NCBI GenBank assembly: GCA_934247115.1
Contig: CAKQIY010000010.1
Coordinates: 1 to 64,000, forward strand
DNA: 64,000 nucleotides
Reading direction: 5' to 3'
From: an uncultured Coprococcus sp.
GTDB lineage: Bacteria; Bacillota; Clostridia; Lachnospirales; Lachnospiraceae
Part shown: piece by piece, positions 7,947-16,390 of the stretch
Layout: each line of letters begins with the position of its first letter
Numbering within the stretch: position 1 is the first letter of the stretch
Notes under the pieces: generated by a model
The model's database searches: none
What the model was told of the DNA's origin: nothing
Seen by the model: only the letters and a program-made list of their open reading frames with translations
Position numbers and translations under genes: made by a program

Positions 7947-8756
7947 TTATCTTGCATTCAGCATCGCATATGTCATCCTGAGTGCTCTGTAATTACTCTT
8001 TACATTGTGTACTCTGAAAAAATCACAGCCTTTAACCAGTCCCAGTACCGATGTTGCAACAGTGCCCTCTTCTCTCTCTGTAACAGGAAGACCAAGGGTA
8101 AGTCCTATCATTGACTTTCTCGATGTACCCAGCAGTATCGGCAGCTCCCACTTGTGAAGCAGCTCCAGATTGTTCATAAGGAGAAGATTCTGGTTCAGAT
8201 CCTTTGCAAATCCTATTCCCGGATCAACCATGATCTTATTTCTGTCAATTCCTGCAGCCAGTGCCATATTCACTGACTCATCAAGATCCGACACAACATC
8301 AGTCAGATAGTCTCCATAGTCTGTGTTATCCCTGTTGTGCATAAGACAGCAGGCTTTATCATATTTTGCTATAACGCCAGCCATCTTATCATCATATTTA
8401 AGGCCCCATATGTCATTGATAAGGTCCGCTCCGGCCAGTATGCCAGCTTCTGCGACTGCCGACTTATATGTATCAAGTGACACAGCCACATCAAATCTCT
8501 TCTTGATTGCTTCTATGACAGGGGCTGTTCTCTCTATCTCTTCCTCATCTGATATCTTCGTATATCCAGGTCTCGTAGATTCTCCACCGACATCAATTAT
8601 CAATGCTCCATCTGCTATCATTTGCTCTGTGGTCTGCAGAGCCGTATCCATGGTATTGTGTTGACCACCATCCGAAAAGGAATCCGGTGTTACATTAAGT
8701 ATTCCCATGATATATGGCTCTTTCCCAGTCTCAAATATCTTGTCTCCGATTATCAT
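7947..8756 (-). CDS. folP: Dihydropteroate synthase
   Basis: Joins hydroxymethyl-dihydropterin pyrophosphate to p-aminobenzoate and is the sulfonamide target. About 269 residues, the normal length. Motifs in order: MGILNVTPDSFSDGG, IIDVGGESTRPGYT (pABA/sulfa-site loop), DLINDIWG, MHNR, DPGIGFAK and LLGTSRKSM. The start is the ATG at 8756 with GGAGG 8 bases before; an in-frame TTG 15 bp upstream overlaps that ribosome site. It lies between the HD gene and folBK. Confidence 0.96.
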   Translation of the reverse strand: MIIGDKIFETGKEPYIMGILNVTPDSFSDGGQHNTMDTALQTTEQMIADGALIIDVGGESTRPGYTKISDEEEIERTAPVIEAIKKRFDVAVSLDTYKSAVAEAGILAGADLINDIWGLKYDDKMAGVIAKYDKACCLMHNRDNTDYGDYLTDVVSDLDESVNMALAAGIDRNKIMVDPGIGFAKDLNQNLLLMNNLELLHKWELPILLGTSRKSMIGLTLGLPVTEREEGTVATSVLGLVKGCDFFRVHNVKSNYRALRMTYAMLNAR

Positions 8757-8796
8757 CCTTTTTTCCTCCAATTGTATATACAGGTCATGCCTGTCC

Positions 8797-9291
8797 TTAA
8801 TATATTATCCCTTTATTTCTCTCTGAATCCGGCCAATAGCACTGATCAGCCGCCGCACATTCAACACAGTTTCTGGACAGCTTATCAGCTCTGTAGAGCA
8901 GATATGCAAGTCCATCCCGTTCTGCACCATCAGTATTGTGTGCACCTATGGCATCACAGATAATCGCCTTCTCCTGCTCATCAAAGCCACATTGCCCCAG
9001 GATCTCCGAGGCATATCTTACGCTCAGTATATGATGCTCTATTCCCGTGTCATCAGGATCCGCCCTTCCGACATCATGCAGAAGAGCCGCCACATATATG
9101 ATCTCCCTGTCTATGCCAAAGGCTTCTTCTACATTCATTATATACGCTATCCTGGCCACATCCAGACAATGATCCAGCCCATGACAGCAGAATATACGTG
9201 TTCTCTCCCTCAGACGTATCTCCTCCATGAGCGCCTTATATTCCGAATTGTTCATTATCCTGTCCACTCTGTACATATGAATATCCGTCAT
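8797..9291 (-). CDS. HD-domain protein in the folate operon
   Basis: A 164-residue HD-superfamily metal hydrolase: CCHGLDHCLDVAR supplies an early His, ALLHDVGRADP is the HD pair, and EHHILSVRYA and DAIGAHNTD follow. The C-terminus has several Cys (NCVECAAADQC) that may bind metal. The ATG overlaps the folC stop (ATGA), and folP follows within about 40 bp, so it is tightly coupled to folate synthesis. The substrate is unknown; a phosphatase step on dihydroneopterin phosphates is a possibility suggested only by location. Confidence 0.85.
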   Translation of the reverse strand: MTDIHMYRVDRIMNNSEYKALMEEIRLRERTRIFCCHGLDHCLDVARIAYIMNVEEAFGIDREIIYVAALLHDVGRADPDDTGIEHHILSVRYASEILGQCGFDEQEKAIICDAIGAHNTDGAERDGLAYLLYRADKLSRNCVECAAADQCYWPDSERNKGIIY

Positions 9292-10592
9292 ATCGCTCCA
9301 TAACCTCCATGCTCTGCCCTTTCAATGATCGGACCTATATATGACAACGAACCAAATATTATCACCACCGAATCAGGTATCCCAGCAGCCATCTGAACAG
9401 CCTGTAAAACTGCAGCATCTATATCATCCTGCACGAAAACTGAATCAATATACTTTTTAGCCAGTTCTCCCAGTTTTTTATTATCCAAAGCTCTTGGATT
9501 ATCCGGCTGAACCGCAATAAACGTGTCTGCGTCAGGCATCATGATCTCTAGCATGCGCTCATAATCCTTATCCTTAAACACTCCACACACATATATCAGC
9601 CTTCTTCCTTTGAAATACGTGTCTATGTTCTTCCTGAGTTCCATCCAGCCACCTGGATTGTGGGCTCCATCCACATATACCAGTGGCTTATCCATCAGCT
9701 TCTGAAACCTTCCTTTCCAGAATGTATTGGAAACTCCCCGGCTTATGTTCACTTTATCCAAATCGAATCCCAGTTTTTGCAACATAGTGGCAGTTTCTAT
9801 AGCCGTGACGCTGTTATATATCTGATATATTCCAGGCACTGACAGCCTGTAGCACTCTTCTTTGTACTCAAATACACTTCCATCAAGCCCACTGCTCTGT
9901 ACGTGTATATTCTTAGGATCTATCATGACTGACCTGTCAGCAGTAGACTTTTCATCACATTTTCTCAGCCATAGTGGTTGTAAACCAACCTGCAGAGGAT
10001 ATGATACACACGGAACCCCATCCTTCATAATTCCAAGCTTCTGTCTATATATATCCTCTATGGTATTGCCAAGGAACCTCATGTGATCCATGCTTATGCT
10101 TGCTATTATCGTGCACAGAGGATGTGTACATACATTCGTTGCATCCTCAAGGCCGCCCATACCGGTCTCAAGAAGAAGCACATCCACATTCCTGTCAAGA
10201 AACCAACAGAAAGCAACGGCTGTCTCCGTCTCAAATGAAGTAGGCCGGTGCCATCCATCCGACACCATGGCATCTGCAACACGTCTGACTCTATCCAGAT
10301 ATACCGCAAACTCATCTTCCCCCATATACACCTTATTGATCTGGAATCTCTCCAAATAGGCGAATATTGTTGGAGATATATATCTTCCCACCATATATCC
10401 TGCATCCTCAAGTATCTCATCAAGGAAGGCACATATCGACCCCTTGCCATTCGTACCGGCAATATGTACCACCTTAACCTTATCCTGCGGATCACCAAGC
10501 CGTCTGAGCAGCTCTTTTATACTGTCAAGACCCAATACACTGCCAAGCGTATCAGTATATTCTATATATTTCTTTGCTTCCTCATATGTCAT
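9288..10592 (-). CDS. folC: Dihydrofolate/folylpolyglutamate synthase
   Basis: Adds glutamate to dihydropteroate and to folates, a Mur-ligase-type enzyme of 434 residues. VVHIAGTNGKGSICAFLDEI is the ATP P-loop and LLETGMGGLEDATN the conserved second motif. The C-terminal domain carries VYVDGAHNPGGW and LIYVCGVFKDKD. It is the upstream gene of the folate group in this orientation and overlaps the HD gene by 4 bp. No FolE is present in the window. Confidence 0.95.
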   Translation of the reverse strand: MTYEEAKKYIEYTDTLGSVLGLDSIKELLRRLGDPQDKVKVVHIAGTNGKGSICAFLDEILEDAGYMVGRYISPTIFAYLERFQINKVYMGEDEFAVYLDRVRRVADAMVSDGWHRPTSFETETAVAFCWFLDRNVDVLLLETGMGGLEDATNVCTHPLCTIIASISMDHMRFLGNTIEDIYRQKLGIMKDGVPCVSYPLQVGLQPLWLRKCDEKSTADRSVMIDPKNIHVQSSGLDGSVFEYKEECYRLSVPGIYQIYNSVTAIETATMLQKLGFDLDKVNISRGVSNTFWKGRFQKLMDKPLVYVDGAHNPGGWMELRKNIDTYFKGRRLIYVCGVFKDKDYERMLEIMMPDADTFIAVQPDNPRALDNKKLGELAKKYIDSVFVQDDIDAAVLQAVQMAAGIPDSVVIIFGSLSYIGPIIERAEHGGYGAI

Positions 10593-10610
10593 ATCGGGTC
10601 CGTCCCCTTC

Positions 10611-11450
10611 CTATCTATGTCTGACAAGTGGTGTATTCTCATCTATTGGCAGCAACGTATATCCCGCCCCGCGCAGTTCATCTATGAGCTGCTGCAATGA
10701 TTCTACTGTGCAGTGTCTGGCATCCATGTCATGCATGAGTATGACAACATCATCGTAATTCACCGCATCCTTCATGATATTATCGACAAGCTGCTCCGGC
10801 GTATAGCTTCCGCACACCGCATCATTATTGAGTGCATTCCAGTCAAAATACACCAGTCCCTCGGCCTCTATATAATTGATAAGCTCACCCATATCCACCC
10901 TGGATACAGTGTTTGAGCTTCCGCCAGGGAATCTGTAATACACACAATCCACACCTGTTACATCATACAATAAATTTCTCAATTCCTCAACATCTTCGGA
11001 GAAATCATCCAGACTGGCATATATTTTGTCATAGTCATGGGTATATGAATGAAGCCCCAGGGTATGTCCTCTGTCAACTATATCCCTATATGTATCATAA
11101 TAGCTCTCATCCCGTCCAACCACAAAAAATGTGGCCTTGACATCATTTGCATCAAGAATATCCAGTATCTCACCCGTGTTGTGTGACGGACCATCGTCAA
11201 ATGTAAGATAAGCACATTTCTCCGGCTCGGTATCATTTTCCACACCAGAATCCACAACCGCCACAGTTTTAACTTCAGGGACTATAGAATCATATCGTCC
11301 CTCGTCCATTCCTTCACTGGTATAAAATCCCCATCTTGACTGACTTATTATGTAATAACAGCAGAATACTATCGCAAGGAATATGGCCACAGCAAGCATA
11401 ATATACTGCCAGTTATCTGTGACACTCTGAACGCTCTCTGTTTTTTTCAA
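10611..11450 (-). CDS. Membrane-anchored polysaccharide deacetylase
   Basis: A NodB-family deacetylase, 279 residues. Residues about 14-37 form one membrane segment, so the enzyme faces outward. The catalytic domain starts near residue 80 with AYLTFDDGPSHNTGEI (Asp base and Asp metal ligand), then LHSYTHDYDK (the His-x-x-x-His metal motif), FRFPGG-like YYRFPGGSS, and VILMHDMDAR. It probably deacetylates peptidoglycan or another wall polymer. The only in-frame start at the beginning is TTG with a weak ribosome site; a later ATG near residue 18 would cut the membrane segment. It is the most upstream minus-strand gene of this run, followed by folC after 18 bp. Confidence 0.9.
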   Translation of the reverse strand: MKKTESVQSVTDNWQYIMLAVAIFLAIVFCCYYIISQSRWGFYTSEGMDEGRYDSIVPEVKTVAVVDSGVENDTEPEKCAYLTFDDGPSHNTGEILDILDANDVKATFFVVGRDESYYDTYRDIVDRGHTLGLHSYTHDYDKIYASLDDFSEDVEELRNLLYDVTGVDCVYYRFPGGSSNTVSRVDMGELINYIEAEGLVYFDWNALNNDAVCGSYTPEQLVDNIMKDAVNYDDVVILMHDMDARHCTVESLQQLIDELRGAGYTLLPIDENTPLVRHR

Positions 11451-11587
11451 AATTTCTGCGCCGCCTTGACCGTTTTTTCTATTATATTATTTATTTTTTG
11501 AAATTATGTATGGCTTTTTATATGTATATTTTACAGATATGCGGACAACATAATATCAAACAATAAATTCATAAGGAGATTTGTATC

Positions 11588-12130
11588 ATGAAAAAATACT
11601 TTCTACTGACCATGTGTATGGCAATCACCATGATCCTGTTCTGTGGCTGTGGCAGCTCTGATTCCTCTTCCAGCACAGGAGCATCATCCTCAGCTAGCAC
11701 TCAGACCTCTTCAGAGGCCGAGAAGTCAAGCGGAGAAAGCAATTCAGGCAAAGGTGACAAAGGTGTTGTAGGCGGCGCGGCAGATGCCGTTGAGGATGTG
11801 GCAGATGGCGTTGCAGATGGTATAAAGGATGTAGCAGATGGTGTGGGCAATACCGTATCTGGCATATTCGGATCATTTGACGACGCCCAGGACTGGTTTA
11901 TGGATCAGCTTCCCGCAGGTGATGGCCGTTTTGAGGTGACCAACAGTGACAAGGACCTTACTGAGTATAACAACGGAAAAACCGGCTATCATATCGAACT
12001 CCATGACAACAACAAGGAGGGGGACACAAAGGTTGGAGACTTCTATATAGATTCCAACGACGGAAAGGTATACAAGTCTGACGAGCACGGCAAGACATTT
12101 GCCGAGTATGACTTTTCAGATTTCAAGTAA
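11588..12130 (+). CDS. Lipoprotein with low-complexity linker
   Basis: A 180-residue exported lipoprotein. It has a signal peptide with lipobox LFCGC (Cys near residue 21), a Ser/Thr/Ala-rich linker, a D/G/V repeat stretch (DAVEDVADGVADGIKDVADG), then a conserved-looking C-terminal domain of about 75 residues starting near DDAQDWFMDQLP. The domain is charged and Tyr-rich with many Asp/Asn, and its function is unknown. The ribosome site AAGGAG lies 8 bases upstream. It is a lone plus-strand gene divergent from the deacetylase. Confidence 0.85.
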   Translation: MKKYFLLTMCMAITMILFCGCGSSDSSSSTGASSSASTQTSSEAEKSSGESNSGKGDKGVVGGAADAVEDVADGVADGIKDVADGVGNTVSGIFGSFDDAQDWFMDQLPAGDGRFEVTNSDKDLTEYNNGKTGYHIELHDNNKEGDTKVGDFYIDSNDGKVYKSDEHGKTFAEYDFSDFK

Positions 12131-12151
12131 CAATACTGACAGCAAAGAAAA

Positions 12152-12194
12152 AGCGGTCCTGGAAATCTCCTGCAGGAGATCTCTCCAGACCGCT
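12152..12194. terminator. Bidirectional hairpin between convergent genes
   Basis: AGCGGTCCTGGA pairs with TCCAGACCGCT (one bulge) around an inner palindrome ATCTCCTGCAGGAGAT. It lies between the lipoprotein gene and the end of the convergent 12202..12534 gene. The T tract is weak on both strands. Confidence 0.6.
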
Positions 12195-12201
12195 ATATTT
12201 C

Positions 12202-12534
12202 TTACATATTATCAGCTTCTGCTTCTGGGGCTCCGGCATCCGCTGCACTGACAGTACTCTCATACGCCTGCTCATCCTTCATAACCTCTCCTGTGATGGG
12301 ATTGATCTTCACTCCCATCTGGCTGGCTATGAGATTGTACATGTCAAACTCCCTGTCCCTGGCAGCCTGTTTTCTGGCCTTTATGCTCCTTGATCTGATG
12401 AGTTCCACCACACCAAAGCCTATCATGAGTACACCGAAAAATATATAACCTGCCATCTGCTGTGTGAAGAAGGCTCTGGCAACACTTATTACACCTATGC
12501 CAATCATCACTATACCCATAACCATATTGAACAT
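12202..12534 (-). CDS. Small membrane protein of unknown function (110 aa)
   Basis: Two predicted membrane helices lie in the first 50 residues (MVMGIVMIGIGVISVA and GYIFFGVLMIGFGVVEL). A charged cytoplasmic segment follows (RSRSIKARKQAARDREFD), then a conserved-looking MGVKINPITGEVM and an acidic tail. I do not recognise the family. It is the last gene of a minus-strand series after a second small two-helix protein, suggesting a membrane pair. The ribosome site is weak. Confidence 0.7.
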   Translation of the reverse strand: MFNMVMGIVMIGIGVISVARAFFTQQMAGYIFFGVLMIGFGVVELIRSRSIKARKQAARDREFDMYNLIASQMGVKINPITGEVMKDEQAYESTVSAADAGAPEAEADNM

Positions 12535-12567
12535 ATAATCAACAACCGCCTTTCGTGTGTAGCTTCA

Positions 12568-12921
12568 TCATCTGTTCACAAACGCCTGGACACCAGCCCG
12601 TTCCAGCATTCTGTCATACTGCTCATACATATACTGCACGCTGTTCTCCAGCAGGTGATAATGCTTTATATAGGGTATAAGCAATACCATAAAAGCTATA
12701 GCGAGCACAAGCAGCGATATATTCTCAGCCACGATAAATGCTATACATGTCACCACAGTGAGTACCGCAAAAAGAAACAACACCACAAGATGGATAAGCC
12801 TCTCATGCATAAAAAATCCTATCTGCGTGAGATGTCTCCCAGCCTCCTGCTGAAAGTCTACGTCATCCCTCTCAAGAAGTGCATCAATGTATTCTATATA
12901 TCTCTTTATACGTTTTGCCAT
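12568..12921 (-). CDS. Small two-helix membrane protein (117 aa)
   Basis: An N-terminal charged helix (RIKRYIEYIDALLERDDV) is followed by two membrane segments near residues 43-85 and a C-terminal amphipathic part (QYMYEQYDRMLERAG). The family is not recognised. It has a good AAGGAG ribosome site and lies 34 bp before the other small membrane gene in the same direction. Confidence 0.72.
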   Translation of the reverse strand: MAKRIKRYIEYIDALLERDDVDFQQEAGRHLTQIGFFMHERLIHLVVLFLFAVLTVVTCIAFIVAENISLLVLAIAFMVLLIPYIKHYHLLENSVQYMYEQYDRMLERAGVQAFVNR

Positions 12922-12964
12922 CTTTTGTCAACTCCTTAAAGACAGGTCCGGAACAGACCATCTT

Positions 12965-13462
12965 TTAGTTCATCACCTTGTTCATAAAATGTTCCCACTG
13001 CGCTATAACCTTCGTGTAGTAGAAACTGAGCACATACGACTCTTCCTCCACATCGATTATCATCTGAAAACATTTTCTTCCCGCACATCTCTCAGGATCG
13101 GCGGCACCATCCTTAGGCTGACCCGCATAGAATATCACGCAGCCCTCAAAGCTTTTCAGCTTCTCCTCATAGTGCTTCCTGTCAACAGGTGTATCAGGCA
13201 CGGTTTCCTGCAATACATCATTGGCATCGTAATAACTGTGTCCCTCCAGCATCAGAGCTTCTATCTCGGGCTCAACGAATCTGACCTGCATGTCACTTAC
13301 GTATCTGTCAGTGTACAGATCATTCGCCGAATTATCCTCACGGACAACCGCTCCATCCAGTTCAAACTCCAGCATTGCCTGCTTATCTGAATAAATACAC
13401 TTGACTATGGATGCCTCCCTGAATGACAATGTCTCTATCTCATCAACACTCTTATACCTCAT
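12965..13462 (-). CDS. Conserved-looking soluble protein of unknown function (165 aa)
   Basis: An acidic 165-residue protein without signal peptide or membrane helices and rich in Tyr, Glu and Asp. It contains VVREDNSANDLYTDRYVSDM near the middle and CFQMIIDVEEESYVLSFYY near the end. The last segment looks like beta strands of a small binding fold. No family could be named. It lies 32 bp downstream of the ThrH gene and may be cotranscribed with it. AGAGG precedes the ATG. Confidence 0.72.
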   Translation of the reverse strand: MRYKSVDEIETLSFREASIVKCIYSDKQAMLEFELDGAVVREDNSANDLYTDRYVSDMQVRFVEPEIEALMLEGHSYYDANDVLQETVPDTPVDRKHYEEKLKSFEGCVIFYAGQPKDGAADPERCAGRKCFQMIIDVEEESYVLSFYYTKVIAQWEHFMNKVMN

Positions 13463-13494
13463 CTCTGCAACCTCTAACCATCGATTCCAAACTA

Positions 13495-14097
13495 TCAGTC
13501 CATTGCTTTCTTTATTGCTGCAAGAAGCTCATCATATGTCTCAAATGCCTCAAGCTCAGGATTATCAGCCTTGATCTGATCTGTGCTCTTGAACAGAAAA
13601 CCAGCCTTACTTGCATAGATCATTCCAAGATCGTTATGGCTGTCACCACTTGCTATAGTGTCATAGCCTATAGACTGGAGAGCCTTTACAGTTGTCAGCT
13701 TGGACTGTGGACAGCGCATCTTGAATCCGGTGATCTCACCATCATCAGCAACAATGAGCTCGTTACAGAATATAGTCGGATATCCCAGCTTCTTCATGAG
13801 TGGTCCGGCAAACTGTGAGAATGTATCACTTATGATGATGACCTGTCCAAGCTCTCTGAGCTTATCAAGGAATTCCTTTGCTCCAGGTATAGGATCTATC
13901 TTGGCTATAGTCTCCTGTATCTCCTTCAGTCCGAGGCCATGCTCCTTGAGTATTCCAAGTCTCCAGTTCATGAGCTTATCATAGTCAGGCTCATCTCTTG
14001 TTGTCCTCTTGAGCTCAGGTATTCCACTCGCCTCAGCAAATGCGATCCATATCTCCGGTACAAGCACTCCCTCTAAATCCAGACATGTTATATACAT
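13495..14097 (-). CDS. thrH: ThrH-type phosphoserine phosphatase / homoserine phosphotransferase
   Basis: A 200-residue HAD-superfamily enzyme close to ThrH, which dephosphorylates phosphoserine and can pass the phosphate to homoserine. The nucleophile motif is CLDLEGVLVPE (first Asp attacks; the second position of the usual DxD is Glu, as in ThrH). Motif II is IIISDTFSQF, and motifs III/IV are SKLTTVKAL and ASGDSHNDLGM. The length matches the family. It is a possible route to serine or threonine when the usual enzymes are absent. GGAGGATAAGGATAAT precedes the ATG. Confidence 0.93.
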   Translation of the reverse strand: MYITCLDLEGVLVPEIWIAFAEASGIPELKRTTRDEPDYDKLMNWRLGILKEHGLGLKEIQETIAKIDPIPGAKEFLDKLRELGQVIIISDTFSQFAGPLMKKLGYPTIFCNELIVADDGEITGFKMRCPQSKLTTVKALQSIGYDTIASGDSHNDLGMIYASKAGFLFKSTDQIKADNPELEAFETYDELLAAIKKAMD

Positions 14098-14197
14098 ATT
14101 ATCCTTATCCTCCGTTCTAAAATTATAATTGATATTCTGTGTCCAGCCACACCCATGGCTGCCTGCACAGATGCATTATAGCACAGTCTCCCCCATG

Positions 14198-14575
14198 CTA
14201 ACAACGACTACTTTGATATTGCTCAAGTGCATATCTATAGTCCTCCAGCAACTGTTCCAGCTGTTCTCTCCGGCATATACGCATGTGATTTCCCCTGATA
14301 AACACCCCATTCATATATCCGGATCTTATAACCATACGAAGCTCACCATTCTCCACAACAGATCCGCCCTTCTCTCCACACATAAGCTCCTCATATCGGG
14401 CAAAGTTGTTCTTCCACGCAGCCATATAATCAATGATCTGCCCGCCTTGTATGGTCACATGGACTCCTCCGTATCTCTTATCCGGTCCCGGAAAAAAATA
14501 CTCTATCCTCACTCCGGAACTACTCACTACCAGTTCTCCCCCGGACGGAAGCGCTTCTCTTCTGTTGCTCTCCAT
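14198..14575 (-). CDS. Small protein of unknown function (125 aa) after the subtilase
   Basis: About 125 residues from the ATG at 14575, which has GAGGTG 7 bases upstream; an in-frame start 18 bp earlier would overlap the protease stop. Features are a central GGVHVTIQGGQIIDY beta-rich part and a C-terminal charged helix (REQLEQLLEDYRYALEQY). No signal peptide or membrane helix is seen. It follows the S8 peptidase gene by 11 bp, so it is likely cotranscribed with it. Function unknown. Confidence 0.72.
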   Translation of the reverse strand: MESNRREALPSGGELVVSSSGVRIEYFFPGPDKRYGGVHVTIQGGQIIDYMAAWKNNFARYEELMCGEKGGSVVENGELRMVIRSGYMNGVFIRGNHMRICRREQLEQLLEDYRYALEQYQSSRC

Positions 14576-14585
14576 ATTTATCACC

Positions 14586-16322
14586 TCACACATTTCTCAG
14601 GCTCTCAAATGTATTGTATATGTTCAAAAGCCCATACCCCCATTCTGGATTCGGATATTGTCTAAGTTCCAACAGTCCGCCGGCTGCCCCCGGTCTAACT
14701 GCTCCTCTGCGGAGATATCCTCTTAACTGATTGCCATTTATATTGCGTATAAGCTTTCTGCCATACGACCACTCCAGAAGCAGCGCACTGCAGCCAGCTG
14801 TATACGCCGCCGCCACAGATGTACCACTTCGTATCACCTGTTCATTTCCAGGACCTTCTCCCATGATATTGACCCCAGGAGCCAGCAGATCCGGCTTTAC
14901 CCTTCCGTCAGCCGTATACCCCCTGCTGTTTTCAATATACAGATTACCATTGGTGTAATCATATGCGCAAGTACATATGGCAGTCTCAGATACTCCCGGA
15001 CTTGTTATGGTAACTCTCGGATCACTCGTGACAAATCTAGTCTCCGGAGATATAAATCTGCTTATAGGCAGCCACGCATTGAAGCTGAGTTCTGTGCTTC
15101 CCACACCATATACCCTTATTCTCCATATGCCATTTGCCGGGGAAACAAATCTGAGCATGATGAGCTCCTGCCCGGCAGAGTCTTCTACAATAAAATAATC
15201 AACATATATCATGCCTCCGCCAAAGATGGGCCTGATGATAGAACTCTTGTCATATCTCGGTGATATCCTCTCTATGAACTCTCCACCAGGAACCTCTACA
15301 GCCACGGAATAGGTATTCGTCGACTGTCCCCATATCTCAAGGGTAAAGCTGTCATTGTGGGCGACATCTATCTCCAGAACAGCAAAACTGTCAGTCACCC
15401 GTCCGGAGAAATGATGTCCTGCACGGCCTTCATTTCCCCCTGCCACTGCCACTACCAGTCCCTGCAGATCCCCTATATTGCTGATATATCTGTCAAGTGC
15501 CCCGGCTCCCGTATGGCTTCCGCTGTTTGTCCCAAGTGTCATAAGTATACACATCGGCATCCTGAGCCGTTTCTGCTGTTCCAGAAGATATGCCACCGCT
15601 AACATTATGTCGACTTCACTGTACGCATCTACCCCGGCGGGGATTCCATAAAATTTCCGTATATTCTCCTTTGCCTGCTTCAGTTTGACTACGACAAGCT
15701 TTGATGACGTAGCCACGCTCACCGCTGTTCCCGCACAGAATGTGCCATGTCCCGTGGCATCCGTAAGTATCTTCTGTCTGTTATCTACAGCAGCCTGTAT
15801 CTCCTCCTCGCTATACTCCCTGCCATAGCCATATGATGCATCCCAGGATCCCTCCACTGTCTGATCCCAGGCTGCAAGTATTTTCGTACTACCATCGCTC
15901 TCTATGAACTGATCACCCAGAATGTCTATCCCTGTGTCAACTATTCCCAGCAACACCCCATTCCCAGTCAGTCCAAGTATACTCTCCTGCTGTATATTTA
16001 TAGCTCCTATGGCCTCAAGTGCCCCATCATCGTCCATAAGCCCATATACCTTCGGAAAGAGATTGTACTCAAGCCTGGAGAAGCTTTCCATGTAATCCTC
16101 CGGCTTTATCTGATATGCCACCGCATATCTGTTATCGATTATACTAAGTCCATACGGCCGGTAAAGCTCCATAAGGGCTTTCCTGTCTCCGTTGTACTCT
16201 ATTATATATTCCACATAGTCCTCAGAATAGGCAGCATCCTCTATCACCACACATCCCTCCAGGGGCAATCTATATAGTATATGCTGCATATTGGAAATGT
16301 TTACACCAAAATACCGCAGCAT
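14586..16322 (-). CDS. Subtilisin-like S8 peptidase (Csp-like)
   Basis: A 578-residue serine protease with all three catalytic residues: Asp in LLGIVDTGIDI (near residue 130), His in GHGTFCAGTAV and Ser in RSGTSVAAAYTAG (near residue 500). There is a large insertion between His and Ser, as in the clostridial Csp germination proteases. No secretion signal is visible, so it may be intracellular or spore-associated; the spore link is inference. A prodomain-like N-terminus (about 90 residues) precedes the core. The ATG lies at the edge of a strong hairpin (16311-16345) and lacks a clear ribosome site. Confidence 0.9.
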   Translation of the reverse strand: MLRYFGVNISNMQHILYRLPLEGCVVIEDAAYSEDYVEYIIEYNGDRKALMELYRPYGLSIIDNRYAVAYQIKPEDYMESFSRLEYNLFPKVYGLMDDDGALEAIGAINIQQESILGLTGNGVLLGIVDTGIDILGDQFIESDGSTKILAAWDQTVEGSWDASYGYGREYSEEEIQAAVDNRQKILTDATGHGTFCAGTAVSVATSSKLVVVKLKQAKENIRKFYGIPAGVDAYSEVDIMLAVAYLLEQQKRLRMPMCILMTLGTNSGSHTGAGALDRYISNIGDLQGLVVAVAGGNEGRAGHHFSGRVTDSFAVLEIDVAHNDSFTLEIWGQSTNTYSVAVEVPGGEFIERISPRYDKSSIIRPIFGGGMIYVDYFIVEDSAGQELIMLRFVSPANGIWRIRVYGVGSTELSFNAWLPISRFISPETRFVTSDPRVTITSPGVSETAICTCAYDYTNGNLYIENSRGYTADGRVKPDLLAPGVNIMGEGPGNEQVIRSGTSVAAAYTAGCSALLLEWSYGRKLIRNINGNQLRGYLRRGAVRPGAAGGLLELRQYPNPEWGYGLLNIYNTFESLRNV

Positions 16323-16345
16323 AGAAAATTCTACGGCTGCGGTAT
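16311..16345 (-). promoter_or_regulatory. Hairpin enclosing the start of the S8 peptidase
   Basis: Perfect 10-bp arms ATACCGCAGC (16311-16320) and GCTGCGGTAT (16336-16345) surround a loop that itself contains the palindrome TAGAAAATTCTA. The start codon (16320-16322) lies at the stem-loop junction, so the fold could limit ribosome access. It might instead be the terminator of the upstream DUF885 gene, which ends at 16391. Confidence 0.6.
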
Positions 16346-16390
16346 CATCATAGTCTGTACATTCCCTGTACCCGACTGCATTCTATTATA

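Noticed and set aside
12887..13390. Plus-strand frame across the 165-residue gene
   Set aside because: No ribosome site, and its composition is that of an antisense frame of the real minus-strand gene.
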